Source: Tuwongella immobilis (GTDB taxonomy: Bacteria > Planctomycetota > Planctomycetia > Gemmatales > Gemmataceae). From it: DNA of 64,000 nucleotides. The position numbers and the translations under genes are program-made. Under the pieces are notes generated by a model, which was not told the DNA's origin, did not search any database, and saw only the letters and a program-made list of their open reading frames with translations. This document shows, piece by piece, positions 23,488 through 31,613 of the stretch; position 1 is the first letter of the stretch, and each line of letters opens with the position of its first letter. The DNA is taken from NCBI RefSeq assembly GCF_901538355.1, contig NZ_LR593887.1:4378920-4442919 (forward strand), given 5' to 3'.

Positions 23488-24924
23488 ATGCCAACGCATC
23501 CCCAGTCCGAATTGGCTCAACGGGCAACCGGTTGGTTGCGACGTTGGCTTGCTGGCACGCCGCGACGACTCACGCTTTGCGGGTTGTTGTGGGTGTTGCC
23601 GCCGGTGGTGATTGGCACCTCGTTGCCGAACCTCCAGGCGGGGGATAGTTTCCCATTCTTCCCGGTTCGCAAATCGCCGGTGGTGCAAATTTACGATCGC
23701 GTTAAAGACGCGGTCGTCAACATCCAAAGCGAGCGAACCGTTCAGCCCACGGATGATCCGTTCACTCTGACGCAGGCTCCGCAGCGCGTCAACGGCATGG
23801 GCACCGGCATTATCATCGATCCCCGTGGCTACATCGTCACCAACCATCATGTGGTGGATGATGTGACGCTGCTGCGGATTCGCATGGCGGACGGCACTAC
23901 CTACCCATCTCGGGTGATTGCTCGCGATGCGGAAAATGACCTGGCACTGATCAAGATCGATGCCCCCAAGCCGCTGCCGACGATGCCGATTGGCACCTCC
24001 AGCGACCTGATGCGCGGCGAACCGGTCATCGCCATCGGTAACGCCTTTGGCTACGAACACACCGTCAGTTCGGGCATCATTTCCGCGCTCAAGCGAGACG
24101 TGACGCTGAACAAGGAAGTGAGCTACAAATCGCTGATCCAGACGGATGCGGCGATCAATCCGGGGAATTCCGGTGGCCCGCTTCTGAATGTGCGGGGCGA
24201 ACTCATCGGCGTCAACGTCGCCATTCGTGCGGGAGCGCATGGCATTGCCTTCGCCATCCCAGTCGATTCGATGCTGAAAATTTCGGCGGAGATGCTCGCT
24301 CGCACGCGCCGCACGCCGCTGATTCATGGCATGGTCACCCGCGATGTGGTGGTGCCCGACGGCGAACAAGGCCCGGCCAAGCGGCATGTCGTGATTGATG
24401 CCGTGGAGCCGGATAGCCCCGCGGCGAAGGCGGGCATTCAGCCAGGCGACATTCTCTCGCGGGTGTACGAGCAACCGATCACCACGACGATGGATCTCGA
24501 GCGTGCCCTGCTCGACCGCATGGGCGGCGAGAAGATGACCTTCAGCGTGCAACGCGGCCAAGTACAAAAGCCGATGGAATTGGTATTGCTGGGCACCACG
24601 CAACCCGTGGCGACCAACCCGGATATCATCTGGCGGAAACTCGGCGTGCGCCTGCAAACCGTTCAGCCCGACGGCATCACCAAAGTCAACACGCAACTGC
24701 GTGGCGGGCTGAGCGTCGTCGATGTGAACCCCAATAGCACAGCCGCCCGCGCCGGATTCCAGCGTGGCGATGTGCTGATTGGCCTACACCAATGGGAAAC
24801 GCTCAGTCCCGATAACGTCACCTATGTGCTGACGCATCCCGATTTATCGACATTCACCCCGTTGCGATTCTTCATCATTCGCGGCGGTCAAGTGCGTCGT
24901 GGCTGGTTCCAGCAACTCGACTAA
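23488..24924 (+). CDS. HtrA/DegP-type trypsin-like serine protease with two PDZ domains
   Basis: This 478-residue protein has an N-terminal membrane or signal segment at about 27-45. The trypsin-like domain is complete: TNHHVV with catalytic His121, DAENDLALIKI with Asp151, and NPGNSGGPLL with Ser228. PDZ1 spans about 280-380 (DSPAAKAGIQPGDILSRVYEQP) and PDZ2 about 390-478 (NSTAARAGFQRGDVLIGL). HtrA proteases degrade or refold damaged envelope proteins in the periplasm. The ATG at 23488 has a GAGGGG ribosome site. It stands alone, followed by a 466-base gap with a hairpin at 24958. Confidence 0.95.
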   Translation: MPTHPQSELAQRATGWLRRWLAGTPRRLTLCGLLWVLPPVVIGTSLPNLQAGDSFPFFPVRKSPVVQIYDRVKDAVVNIQSERTVQPTDDPFTLTQAPQRVNGMGTGIIIDPRGYIVTNHHVVDDVTLLRIRMADGTTYPSRVIARDAENDLALIKIDAPKPLPTMPIGTSSDLMRGEPVIAIGNAFGYEHTVSSGIISALKRDVTLNKEVSYKSLIQTDAAINPGNSGGPLLNVRGELIGVNVAIRAGAHGIAFAIPVDSMLKISAEMLARTRRTPLIHGMVTRDVVVPDGEQGPAKRHVVIDAVEPDSPAAKAGIQPGDILSRVYEQPITTTMDLERALLDRMGGEKMTFSVQRGQVQKPMELVLLGTTQPVATNPDIIWRKLGVRLQTVQPDGITKVNTQLRGGLSVVDVNPNSTAARAGFQRGDVLIGLHQWETLSPDNVTYVLTHPDLSTFTPLRFFIIRGGQVRRGWFQQLD

Positions 24925-25390
24925 ATGCGTGTGCCCTCCCAACCGTTCCGCCGTCGCCGTGTGACCTGCCCAGTCACGCGGCGATTGCGTTTTCCCACCC
25001 GCATTCGGTCGCCGATCCAACGCTCGATTCAAACTCCCTCACCCCGGTCACATTCCAACCGCTGCCCCGGTACGATCCTGTAGCCTCAGCCAAATCCGCT
25101 TTGCCATCCGCGATCGAATTCGTTGACGTGGCGCTGTTCGCATGTCGAATTTTGCTGCGCTTTCAAAATCAACCCCGTCTATTTTCGTTGAACAAACCCG
25201 ATTCCACCCGGTTTTTCTGAGATTTTCCCGCAACTCCGCGCGCAGGATCTTGCTTCTGAATCTGTTCATGTTTACAGTTATGGTGTCGAGAACGAAATGA
25301 GCAGTTGCAAGGAATCGGAAGCCGAAGGAATTCGCCCGAATCCTTGAAATTCACGAAGATCGACGGGTCACACAGCTAGGAGAGCGGATC
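24925..25390. other. intergenic region with a probable htrA terminator hairpin
   Basis: An 8-bp stem with one G-T pair (24958-24965 with 24973-24980) lies 34 bases past the htrA stop and may end its transcript; GTTTTCCC follows after 9 bases. The remainder is AT-richer toward 25140-25290 and probably carries the promoter of the 25391 gene. No gene is supported. Confidence 0.45.
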
Positions 25391-25891
25391 ATGGAAAGCT
25401 GGAAACTGGTTTGGCGAAAAGGTTTCGCTCCGTGTCTGAGCACCACCGGGCTGATGGCGTTGCGTGAAGCCCTGATTCAAGACGATCACCGACTCACCCA
25501 GGGGACCACGACCACCCCACCGCCCATGATGTGTGTCAGCGAATGGCCCGTCGAAGGAGCATGTGCCCTGGGATACTGCGGCTGGCAGGGCGAAGGGTTG
25601 ACCACCGTTACCGAAGTCGAGGAATTCTTCGCCCGCACCTGCTACGAAGCCGATGTGCGCATGGGCGAACCGGCGGGATGCCGCTACTTCCTCAACTGGT
25701 TCGATGATACGCCACGAGCCGAAATGCTCCGCGATTTGTTGGAAGAAGTCGAACGGACGCTCTCCGAACGAATCACCGGCGAACCGAATCCAGACGCGGT
25801 GAAATCGAGCACCACCACCGAACCGGCACCCAAGCGTGTTGCCAGCAAACGGAAATCGAAGAAGAAATCCGGCAATGATGTCGCGGCATAA
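25391..25891 (+). CDS. conserved-looking unknown protein with basic C-terminal tail
   Basis: The protein has 166 residues with a good ribosome site (TAGGAGAG, 8 bases before the ATG). It has no signal peptide or membrane helix. The body has a mixed pattern with WPVEGACALGYCGWQGEG (two closely spaced Cys), VTEVEEFFARTCYEADVRMG, and RYFLNWFDDTPRAEMLRDLL. The last 35 residues are a low-complexity tail ending KRVASKRKSKKKSGNDVAA, possibly nucleic-acid binding. I do not recognise the family. A gene for a zinc-ribbon-like protein follows 118 bases later on the same strand. Confidence 0.7.
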   Translation: MESWKLVWRKGFAPCLSTTGLMALREALIQDDHRLTQGTTTTPPPMMCVSEWPVEGACALGYCGWQGEGLTTVTEVEEFFARTCYEADVRMGEPAGCRYFLNWFDDTPRAEMLRDLLEEVERTLSERITGEPNPDAVKSSTTTEPAPKRVASKRKSKKKSGNDVAA

Positions 25892-26009
25892 GTCGGCGAA
25901 CCCGTCCAATCAATCTCGAATCTGAGACAACCATCTGATTTTGCGATCCGGAATAGCGGCGAATCCATCTGGGCAATCGTACTCAATGATTTGTTTGGGG
26001 AAGTGAATC

Positions 26010-26318
26010 ATGATCTGCCGACATTGCAACCGTGCGAAGGTGAATCGTCCTCGGGGTCTGTGCTGGAGCTGCTACTACACCCCGGGTGTCAAGGATCTGT
26101 ACCCTTCGACCAGCAAGTACGCTCGCCGTGGATTGGGCAACAAGTGTGGTGATGCCCCGCTGCCGGAATCGCCGACCGATGCCACGCCGGGAAGCGAAGA
26201 CAAAATCGCCATCCTGTGCAAGCGAGTCGAAATGGGACAATCGCTATTCCATCCCGATGATGCGACTCTGGGCCAAGCACGCGGAGAATTCCCCCGAATC
26301 TTCCGGCAATCGGCCTGA
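26010..26318 (+). CDS. small protein with a four-cysteine zinc-ribbon-like N terminus
   Basis: The protein has 102 residues from an ATG behind GGGGAAG. Cys3, Cys6, Cys18 and Cys21 form a CxxC-x11-CxxC arrangement (ICRHC ... RGLCWSCYYTPGV), which should bind one structural zinc. The next segment, KDLYPSTSKYARRG, is basic and aromatic, and the rest looks flexible. It may bind nucleic acid or be a small regulator; there is no catalytic motif. It is followed by a strong bidirectional hairpin at 26410-26451. Confidence 0.75.
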   Translation: MICRHCNRAKVNRPRGLCWSCYYTPGVKDLYPSTSKYARRGLGNKCGDAPLPESPTDATPGSEDKIAILCKRVEMGQSLFHPDDATLGQARGEFPRIFRQSA

Positions 26319-26409
26319 TCGCTCGAATCGGAATCGTTCCCCTCTGGGTGATTCTCACCCGATCCGAAACCGGCTTCCCACCGGTGCAACCTCCCTGCCC
26401 AACGCAAAA

Positions 26410-26451
26410 CCGCCGATGATTCATGGGTTTCCCCACCCGAATCATCGGCGG
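26410..26451 (-). terminator. 13-bp-stem terminator between converging genes
   Basis: A perfect 13-bp stem (26410-26422 with 26439-26451) with a 16-base loop that can itself pair (GGGT/ACCC) lies between the stops of the zinc-ribbon gene (26318) and the minus-strand gene (26490). On the minus strand it is followed by GTTTTG, so it best serves the Bax-inhibitor gene, but the stem could also stop plus-strand transcripts. Confidence 0.8.
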
Positions 26452-26489
26452 CCCGCAAGTAACTGATCCACTAAGGATCGATCGTCGCA

Positions 26490-27221
26490 TTATTCGCTAC
26501 GGTTGCTCTGCAGCAGCAGGCTGAGAATGTAGTAGAACAGCGTGGCGACCGAACCGAACAGCACCACGGCGGCCAGAACGTGTTGTTCCGTGCCGTAATG
26601 ATGCAGAATGTTCGAGGTGTCATACAGAATGTAGCCGCAGGCCAACGCCAGCATCAGGAAGGTGAACCAGATGCCCAGGCTGAGGCCGAAAATGACGGCG
26701 ATCAGCACCATGGCGAAGGCGAGGAACCCGGCAACGGTCAAGCCCATGCCCAGGAACGAGAAATCGCTCTTGGTCACGAACACCGTGACGGTCAACCCAC
26801 CGAAGACCACCAAGGTCATCAGCCCCGCTTGGGTGGCGAGTTTGCCGCCCGGCGATTTCATTTCCGCAATCAACAAAACGGGCAGCAGCACCAACGACCA
26901 CACCAGCACTTCCAACGCCAAACCGGCGTATTGAGCGCCCTTGGAGGTGGACGATGAGGCCAAACCACGAGCGGCCATCCCGCCAAAGACGAACAGTGCC
27001 ATCACACCCAACCACGCGAGTCGGCCCGCGCCGAACAGATTCCGCATCACGAATTCCGTGACGGCGGGCGTGTTGAGGAGAATCGCTTCCAGACCGACGC
27101 ACGCGGCGACGGCCAGGGCTAAGTGCGCATAAGTGCGGCGAATGAAGCCGATTCGCGCATCCGTCGAGGCTTCTGCCGCGGAGCCTCCGTAACCGAAATA
27201 GCGTTCTTCCAAGTATGCCAT
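26490..27221 (-). CDS. Bax inhibitor-1/YccA family membrane protein
   Basis: This 243-residue protein has seven predicted membrane helices from about residue 30 onward. Family features are FIRRTYAHLALAVAACVGLE at the first helix, GLTVTVFVTKSDFSFLG in the middle, and the C-terminal YILYDTSNILHHYGTEQHVLAAVVLFG, where the Asp of YDTSNI is the conserved pH-sensing aspartate of the calcium-leak family. Bacterial members are inner-membrane proteins that interact with FtsH or act as calcium-leak channels. It is transcribed alone, ending at the 26410-26451 terminator. Confidence 0.93.
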   Translation of the reverse strand: MAYLEERYFGYGGSAAEASTDARIGFIRRTYAHLALAVAACVGLEAILLNTPAVTEFVMRNLFGAGRLAWLGVMALFVFGGMAARGLASSSTSKGAQYAGLALEVLVWSLVLLPVLLIAEMKSPGGKLATQAGLMTLVVFGGLTVTVFVTKSDFSFLGMGLTVAGFLAFAMVLIAVIFGLSLGIWFTFLMLALACGYILYDTSNILHHYGTEQHVLAAVVLFGSVATLFYYILSLLLQSNRSE

Positions 27222-27262
27222 CGGTTGAACCCAACTTCTGTTTCAAGGTCAAAATATAATCC

Positions 27263-27279
27263 GGTTGTGTAGAACAACC
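27263..27279. promoter_or_regulatory. short inverted repeat upstream of the Bax-inhibitor gene
   Basis: GGTTGT (27263-27268) and ACAACC (27274-27279) with a 5-base centre lie 42 bases upstream of the start codon, next to the AT-rich motif ATTATATTTT on the minus strand (about 27251-27260), which may be the -10 region. It is a candidate operator. Confidence 0.35.
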
Positions 27280-27327
27280 CCCACCCCAATCGTACGGCAT
27301 GGGGGTGTCCAAAGCAAGCGGTCCCGA

Positions 27328-27346
27328 CGAGGATCACGAATCCTCG
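27328..27346 (-). terminator. hairpin after the ThiS-ThiG gene
   Basis: A perfect 7-bp stem (27328-27334 with 27340-27346) with a 5-base loop lies 23 bases beyond the ThiSG stop on the minus strand. There is no T-run. Confidence 0.45.
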
Positions 27347-27368
27347 CCGGAATGTTCGGGAATCTGGA

Positions 27369-28412
27369 TTAGGAGTGCCGAGAAGTGGGGGCAATCATCC
27401 CATCGATGGGGCTACTGGCAGTCGCATACAGCTTCTTCGGAATCCGCCCGGAGAGCGACGCCATTCGGCCCGCCTCGCAGGCATAGCGCATCGCCCAGGC
27501 CATGCGGACGGGGTCTTTCGCGCTGGCAATGGCCGTGTTGAGCAGCACCCCATCGCACCCGAGTTCCATGGCGGCGGCCACATCGCTGGCTGTCCCCACC
27601 CCCGCATCAATAATCACCGGATAATCGGGATCTCCCGCCTTCAGATATTCCAAAATGATGCGGATATTGTTGGGGTTGAGCACCCCCTGCCCACTTCCGA
27701 TCGGACTGCCCGCCGGCATCACACTCGCAGCCCCGGCATCCTTGAGCCGTTTGGCCAACACCGGATCATCGCTGGTATACACCAACACCTGAAAGCCTTC
27801 TTTCACGAGTTGTTCGGTGGCCTTCAGCGTATCAATCGGGTCGGGCAACAGCGTCTTTTTGTCGGCCAGACATTCCAGCTTCACCCAATCGGCACCGGGA
27901 TTTTCCAGATTCGTCAGCAGTTCGCGGGCTAATCGTGCGTGGCGAATCGCATCTTCGGCGTTGAAGCATCCCGCCGTGTTCGGCAGAATCGTGTACCGCT
28001 TCAGGTCGAGATAATCGAGCAGATTCCGACCTTCGGAATCGATCAAGCGTTCGCGGCGGACGGCCACGGTGGTCACTTCGCATCCGCTGGCGGCGAGGCT
28101 GTCGCGCATCAGATCGAAGGTCGTATATTTGCCGGTGCCCGTGAATAATCGGGAGCGGAACTGGAATTTGCCGACCACCAGCGGCTTGTCTTCTGGGGGC
28201 GATTCCGGCTGCCCGCCGCCAACGAGCGAGACGATTTCGACTCGATCCCCTGTGGTGAGGCGGGTTTGCGCGTGCTGATGGCGCGGAATCACGCTCAGAT
28301 TCACCTCAACGGCAACCCGTTTCGGCTCGTGGCCCAGCACCTGCAATAGCTGTTCAATGGTCAGCGGATCAGGAAATTCGCGGGGCTGGTCGTGCAGGAT
28401 AATTTGCGGCAT
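27369..28412 (-). CDS. thiSG: fused sulfur carrier ThiS and thiazole synthase ThiG
   Basis: This 347-residue protein has two domains. Residues 1-67 are a ThiS ubiquitin-like fold ending VSLVGGG (Gly65-67), the site of the thiocarboxylate in free ThiS. After a short linker ([10 protein letters not shown]), residues 78-347 are Thi[40 protein letters not shown] with the expected Schiff-base Lys177, and [27 protein letters not shown]. ThiG makes the thiazole phosphate of thiamine from deoxyxylulose phosphate, dehydroglycine and ThiS-thiocarboxylate. In the fusion the Gly-Gly is internal, so either the chain is cut after Gly or sulfur is delivered another way. Fusions of this type are known in annotation, but their mechanism is not settled. 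There are no other thi genes nearby. Confidence 0.93.
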   Translation of the reverse strand: MPQIILHDQPREFPDPLTIEQLLQVLGHEPKRVAVEVNLSVIPRHQHAQTRLTTGDRVEIVSLVGGGQPESPPEDKPLVVGKFQFRSRLFTGTGKYTTFDLMRDSLAASGCEVTTVAVRRERLIDSEGRNLLDYLDLKRYTILPNTAGCFNAEDAIRHARLARELLTNLENPGADWVKLECLADKKTLLPDPIDTLKATEQLVKEGFQVLVYTSDDPVLAKRLKDAGAASVMPAGSPIGSGQGVLNPNNIRIILEYLKAGDPDYPVIIDAGVGTASDVAAAMELGCDGVLLNTAIASAKDPVRMAWAMRYACEAGRMASLSGRIPKKLYATASSPIDGMIAPTSRHS

Positions 28413-28602
28413 GGCGGTCTGCGGTGCCTCGGTAGTCGCTCGAAATCTCGGCTATTCCTATCCTACGCAACCCAACGCAACCGGCCAGGAGTTGCCACCG
28501 ATTCCGTCCGAACCGGGCATTCGGATTGCCGACAGTCTCCAACCGCGTTACAACAACCACTCCATCCGATTTCAAGATCCTTGTCGTGGGCTGGGCTTCT
28601 CG

Positions 28603-30462
28603 ATGTCGTCGCATTATGTGCCAAATACCCGTATTCCGACTTTGGTCTTCTCCAGCAGCACCCAAGTCGCTCGCCATGCGGCGTTGATTATCGAAAAGCT
28701 GATTCGGGAAAACAATGCTGCGGGCAAGGCGACCGTTCTGGGCCTGGCGACCGGTTCCACCCCCATGGGGCTGTATCGGGAATTGATCCGCATGCACCGG
28801 GAAGAGGGGCTGGATTTCTCGCGGGTCATCTCGTTCAATCTCGACGAATACTACCCGTTGGCGAAGGAAGATACGCAATCGTATCACACCTTCATGCACG
28901 ACAATTTATTCAAGCATATTAACATCAAGCCGGAAAACATCCACATTCCCAACGGGGAAGTGAAACCGGAAGAAATCGACGATTTCTGCCTGAAGTACGA
29001 ACAAGCGATTCGTCGGGCCGGTGGGCTGGATGTGCAAATTCTGGGCATCGGCCGCACCGGGCACATTGGCTTCAACGAACCCGGCTCAACCCGCACCTGC
29101 CGCACGCGACTGGTGACGCTCGACCCGATCACCCGCCGCGATGCCGCCGCTGGATTCTTTGGCGAAGAAAACGTCCCGCACCGCGCCATCACCATGGGCG
29201 TCGGCACGATCATGGATTCCCGCAAAGTGCTGCTGATGGCCTATGGTGAACACAAGGCCCGCATTGTGCAGCGCACGCTGGAGAACGATCTCACCGAAGC
29301 AGTCCCGGCGAGCTTCTTGCAACGCCATCAAGACGCGACGTTCCTGCTGGATACCGCCGCCGCCGGGGAGTTGACCGCCTATCGCCGCCCCTGGGAAGTC
29401 GGCCCGATCAAATGGACGCCGGAACAAATCCGCCACGCGGTGATCTGGCTATCCCGCAAGGCCAAGAAAGCCTTGCTCAAACTCTCCGAAGATGATTTCC
29501 GCGAGCATCATCTGTACGATCTGCTCCGCGATCATGGCCCCGCCGAGGCGTTGGGCGAACGCATCTTCCTGGATCGCCAAGCGACGATCTGCACGCACCC
29601 CGCCGGACGTGAACGGCAAACCGTATTAGTCTTCAGCCCCCACCCCGACGACGACGTGATTAGCATGGGGGGCACCATGCTGCGGCTGGTCGAACAGGGG
29701 CACGATGTCCGCGTGGCCTACATGACCAGCGGCAATATCGCTGTATTCGATCACGACGCCTGGCGATTCACCGATTTCATGGATGTTTTCAATCGAGCGT
29801 TCGGAATCGACAAGAAAAAGACCGATACCATTCGCAAGCGTGTGCGGTCGTTTCTGGATTCGAAACGGGCGGGTCAACCCGATTCCGAAGATGTGCTGCA
29901 GATCAAGCAGTTGATTCGGGAGACGGAAGCCCGTGCCGCGGCCGCCGCGTGTGGGATTCTCGCCGATCAGTGCGAATTTCTGAATTTGCGATTTTACCGC
30001 ACCGGCACCAAGACGAAAGCGCCGTTGCACCCGGACGACATTGCCGATATTGTCACGCTATTCGAGCGGGTGCAGCCGGCTCAAATCTATGTTGCCGGCG
30101 AAATGTCGGATCCGCATGGCACGCATCGCATGTGTGCGGAGGCGATTTTCCAAGCGGTTCGTCAAGTTCGCACCAAGGGCCAATCGTTCGAAGTCTGGTT
30201 GTATCGGGGTGCCTGGGAAGAATGGGAACCGCACGAGATTGAACGGGTGGTTCCGCTAAGCACCGAAACCCTGGAGAAAAAGAAACTTGCGATTTTTCGG
30301 CATCAATCGCAGAAAGATCGTGCGATGTACCCCGGTAGCAGCGATCCCCGCGAATTTTGGCAACGCGCCGAAGAACGCAACAAAGCCACCGCGGCCATCT
30401 ACGATCAACTCGGATTGCCGGAATTTTTCGCCCTGGAAGGGTTCGTCCGCTGGAAAGAGTGA
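28603..30462 (+). CDS. NagB-like domain fused to PIG-L deacetylase domain
   Basis: The protein has 619 residues from the ATG at 28603; the frame is open upstream to 28357 but that part overlaps the divergent thiSG start and looks non-coding. Residues 10-270 are a glucosamine-6-phosphate deaminase fold: LATGSTPMGLY, SFNLDEYYPL with Asp81 and Glu82, and GIGRTGHIGFNEPGS with His154 and Glu159. The residue before Gly-His is Thr152, where classical NagB has the catalytic Asp of NDGH. Residues about 340-600 are a PIG-L (LmbE-like) zinc deacetylase: SPHPDDD near 345-351 and SDPHGTH near 504-510. The architecture matches the known NagB-like/PIG-L fusion family. It probably acts on an amino-sugar phosphate; which reaction it performs is uncertain. 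Confidence 0.9.
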   Translation: MSSHYVPNTRIPTLVFSSSTQVARHAALIIEKLIRENNAAGKATVLGLATGSTPMGLYRELIRMHREEGLDFSRVISFNLDEYYPLAKEDTQSYHTFMHDNLFKHINIKPENIHIPNGEVKPEEIDDFCLKYEQAIRRAGGLDVQILGIGRTGHIGFNEPGSTRTCRTRLVTLDPITRRDAAAGFFGEENVPHRAITMGVGTIMDSRKVLLMAYGEHKARIVQRTLENDLTEAVPASFLQRHQDATFLLDTAAAGELTAYRRPWEVGPIKWTPEQIRHAVIWLSRKAKKALLKLSEDDFREHHLYDLLRDHGPAEALGERIFLDRQATICTHPAGRERQTVLVFSPHPDDDVISMGGTMLRLVEQGHDVRVAYMTSGNIAVFDHDAWRFTDFMDVFNRAFGIDKKKTDTIRKRVRSFLDSKRAGQPDSEDVLQIKQLIRETEARAAAAACGILADQCEFLNLRFYRTGTKTKAPLHPDDIADIVTLFERVQPAQIYVAGEMSDPHGTHRMCAEAIFQAVRQVRTKGQSFEVWLYRGAWEEWEPHEIERVVPLSTETLEKKKLAIFRHQSQKDRAMYPGSSDPREFWQRAEERNKATAAIYDQLGLPEFFALEGFVRWKE

Positions 30463-30579
30463 TGGTTCGGCGCTGCTGCCGGTTGACTTGCCTGCAAGTT
30501 TACCGTTCCAGGCGACCGAACCCGCAAACTCGTCACGCTGTCTGGTGTGATAAGTCTGTTTCGAGCGTTCTGAAAGGGT

Positions 30580-30601
30580 CCCACCCCCTTGATGGGGTGG
30601 G
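30580..30601 (+). terminator. hairpin downstream of the NagB/PIG-L gene
   Basis: CCCACCCC and GGGGTGGG form a perfect 8-bp stem with a 6-base loop, 118 bases beyond the stop and 63 bases before the DUF2203 gene. There is no T-run, so this is a weak terminator or processing hairpin. Confidence 0.45.
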
Positions 30602-30663
30602 TATGATGGAGTAAAGGGCCGTTGTGTGGTCCTCGTTGCCGTCGCCAACCGGGAGTCCTCGTC

Positions 30664-31143
30664 ATGAATTCCACTCCACGCCGGGCTTTTGGATCGACCG
30701 ATCAACCACGTCGGTCGGATGTCAGTCTGGATTTGACGACTGCTCGCAAAATGTTGCCGCTCGTCCGTCAAATCGTCGGCGATATATTGGCTCATCGGCA
30801 AACGCTCAACCGTCTGCAACCAGAACAGGAAAATCTCGATCGCCATCGACGGGATCTGGTCTGGCAAGAACGCCAACGCCGCTACTATGTCACCGAGACC
30901 ATCGAAGCGACGGAAAAAGCACTCGCCGCCGCTCTGAAGGAACTCCGGGGTCTGGGTGTCAACTTGACCGATAGTGCGACCGGGGAAGTCGAATTCCCCA
31001 CCCGCATCAATGGTAAATCCGCCTCGTTTCAGTGGCGAGCCGGGGAAGACGACCTCCACTATTGGCACTATGCCGATGAAGATGGTCGCCGACCCATCCC
31101 CCAAGACTGGGCCGCTTCCCAGCCGGTGGCTCAACATTCGTGA
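30664..31143 (+). CDS. DUF2203 family protein
   Basis: The protein has 159 residues from the ATG at 30664, set by a GGGAG ribosome site 9 bases upstream. It shows the DUF2203 pattern: LDLTTARKMLPLVRQIVGDIL at the start, a long amphipathic helical stretch with RHRRDLVW-type charged residues, KALAAALKELRGLGVNLTD, GEVEFPTRINGKSASFQWRAG, and the closing LHYWHYADEDGRRPIP. DUF2203 proteins are small cytoplasmic proteins of unknown function present across many bacterial phyla. A sigma-70-like promoter for a separate RNA begins 48 bases after the stop. Confidence 0.88.
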   Translation: MNSTPRRAFGSTDQPRRSDVSLDLTTARKMLPLVRQIVGDILAHRQTLNRLQPEQENLDRHRRDLVWQERQRRYYVTETIEATEKALAAALKELRGLGVNLTDSATGEVEFPTRINGKSASFQWRAGEDDLHYWHYADEDGRRPIPQDWAASQPVAQHS

Positions 31144-31190
31144 CGCGATTAGAGTTCCCGAAAATTTCAAAACTTTTCGGAAGTTTTCTC

Positions 31191-31218
31191 TTGTCTCTTT
31201 TCGGTTCCGTGCTACTAT
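31191..31218 (+). promoter_or_regulatory. promoter of the candidate orphan RNA
   Basis: TTGTCT (31191-31196) and TACTAT (31213-31218) are separated by 16 bases within an AT-rich block (31160-31220) that contrasts with the GC-rich surroundings. Each box matches four of six consensus bases. The start point would be near 31225. Confidence 0.55.
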
Positions 31219-31224
31219 GTCATT

Positions 31225-31435
31225 GGAGTTGGTGAGGAAGACAATCTTACTCTTCCAAACGACATCAACTCCGATGAATTCTCAGACATCCAAAATGTCT
31301 TGGAGTTCAACCCTAGCGGGTTCTTTCTGTACCGAGGGGGGTACAGTTTGAGCTGCCGAGCTACCGAAAGGGATGGACGGGACCCATAAGTATGCTTGGT
31401 ATCCGGAGTGGGCAACCACTCCGGATTATTTTTTT
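31225..31435 (+). ncRNA. candidate stand-alone structured RNA of about 210 nt
   Basis: A promoter at 31191-31218 and a textbook terminator ending at 31435 bound a region with several clear helices: GGAGTTG (31225-31231) with CAACTCC (31266-31272), enclosing GGAAG (31236-31240) with CTTCC (31252-31256); AGACAT (31284-31289) with ATGTCT (31295-31300); and CTGTACC (31327-31333) with GGTACAG (31340-31346). AACTCC (31267-31272) can alternatively pair with GGAGTT (31302-31307), giving two mutually exclusive folds. No plus-strand gene follows, so it is not a leader. I find no RNase P, tmRNA, SRP or tRNA signature; a 6S-like or trans-acting RNA is possible. A 44-codon frame from 31218 to 31351 exists but lacks a ribosome site. 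Confidence 0.55.
31401..31435 (+). terminator. intrinsic terminator of the candidate RNA
   Basis: A perfect 11-bp stem (31401-31411 with 31416-31426) with a GCAA tetraloop is followed by TATTTTTTT. It is the most canonical intrinsic terminator in the window. Confidence 0.92.
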
Positions 31436-31613
31436 CCCCACGAAGAAAAAATCCACTCCGAACTGTTTGCTCTGCCAACCGCAAGCACCGCATTCGCACT
31501 CGCACAACCATTCGACGAATCGTTTTCCGACTCCCCATCAAACAAACACCGCCCAGAAACCGAGGGGGCTGCTGAGCGGTGCGTTGAATTGGATCGGATC
31601 AGGCAGTCGCAAA

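Noticed and set aside
28357-28602. N-terminal extension of the NagB/PIG-L protein
   Set aside because: It would overlap the divergent thiSG start, and the residues lack family similarity; the conserved domain begins just after the ATG at 28603.
31218-31351. A 44-codon peptide gene inside the orphan RNA
   Set aside because: No ribosome site; it would start at or before the predicted transcription start, and the peptide has no recognisable features.
31225-31435. RNase P RNA, tmRNA or SRP RNA at the orphan RNA locus
   Set aside because: None of the invariant core sequences of these RNAs is present and the length does not fit RNase P or tmRNA.
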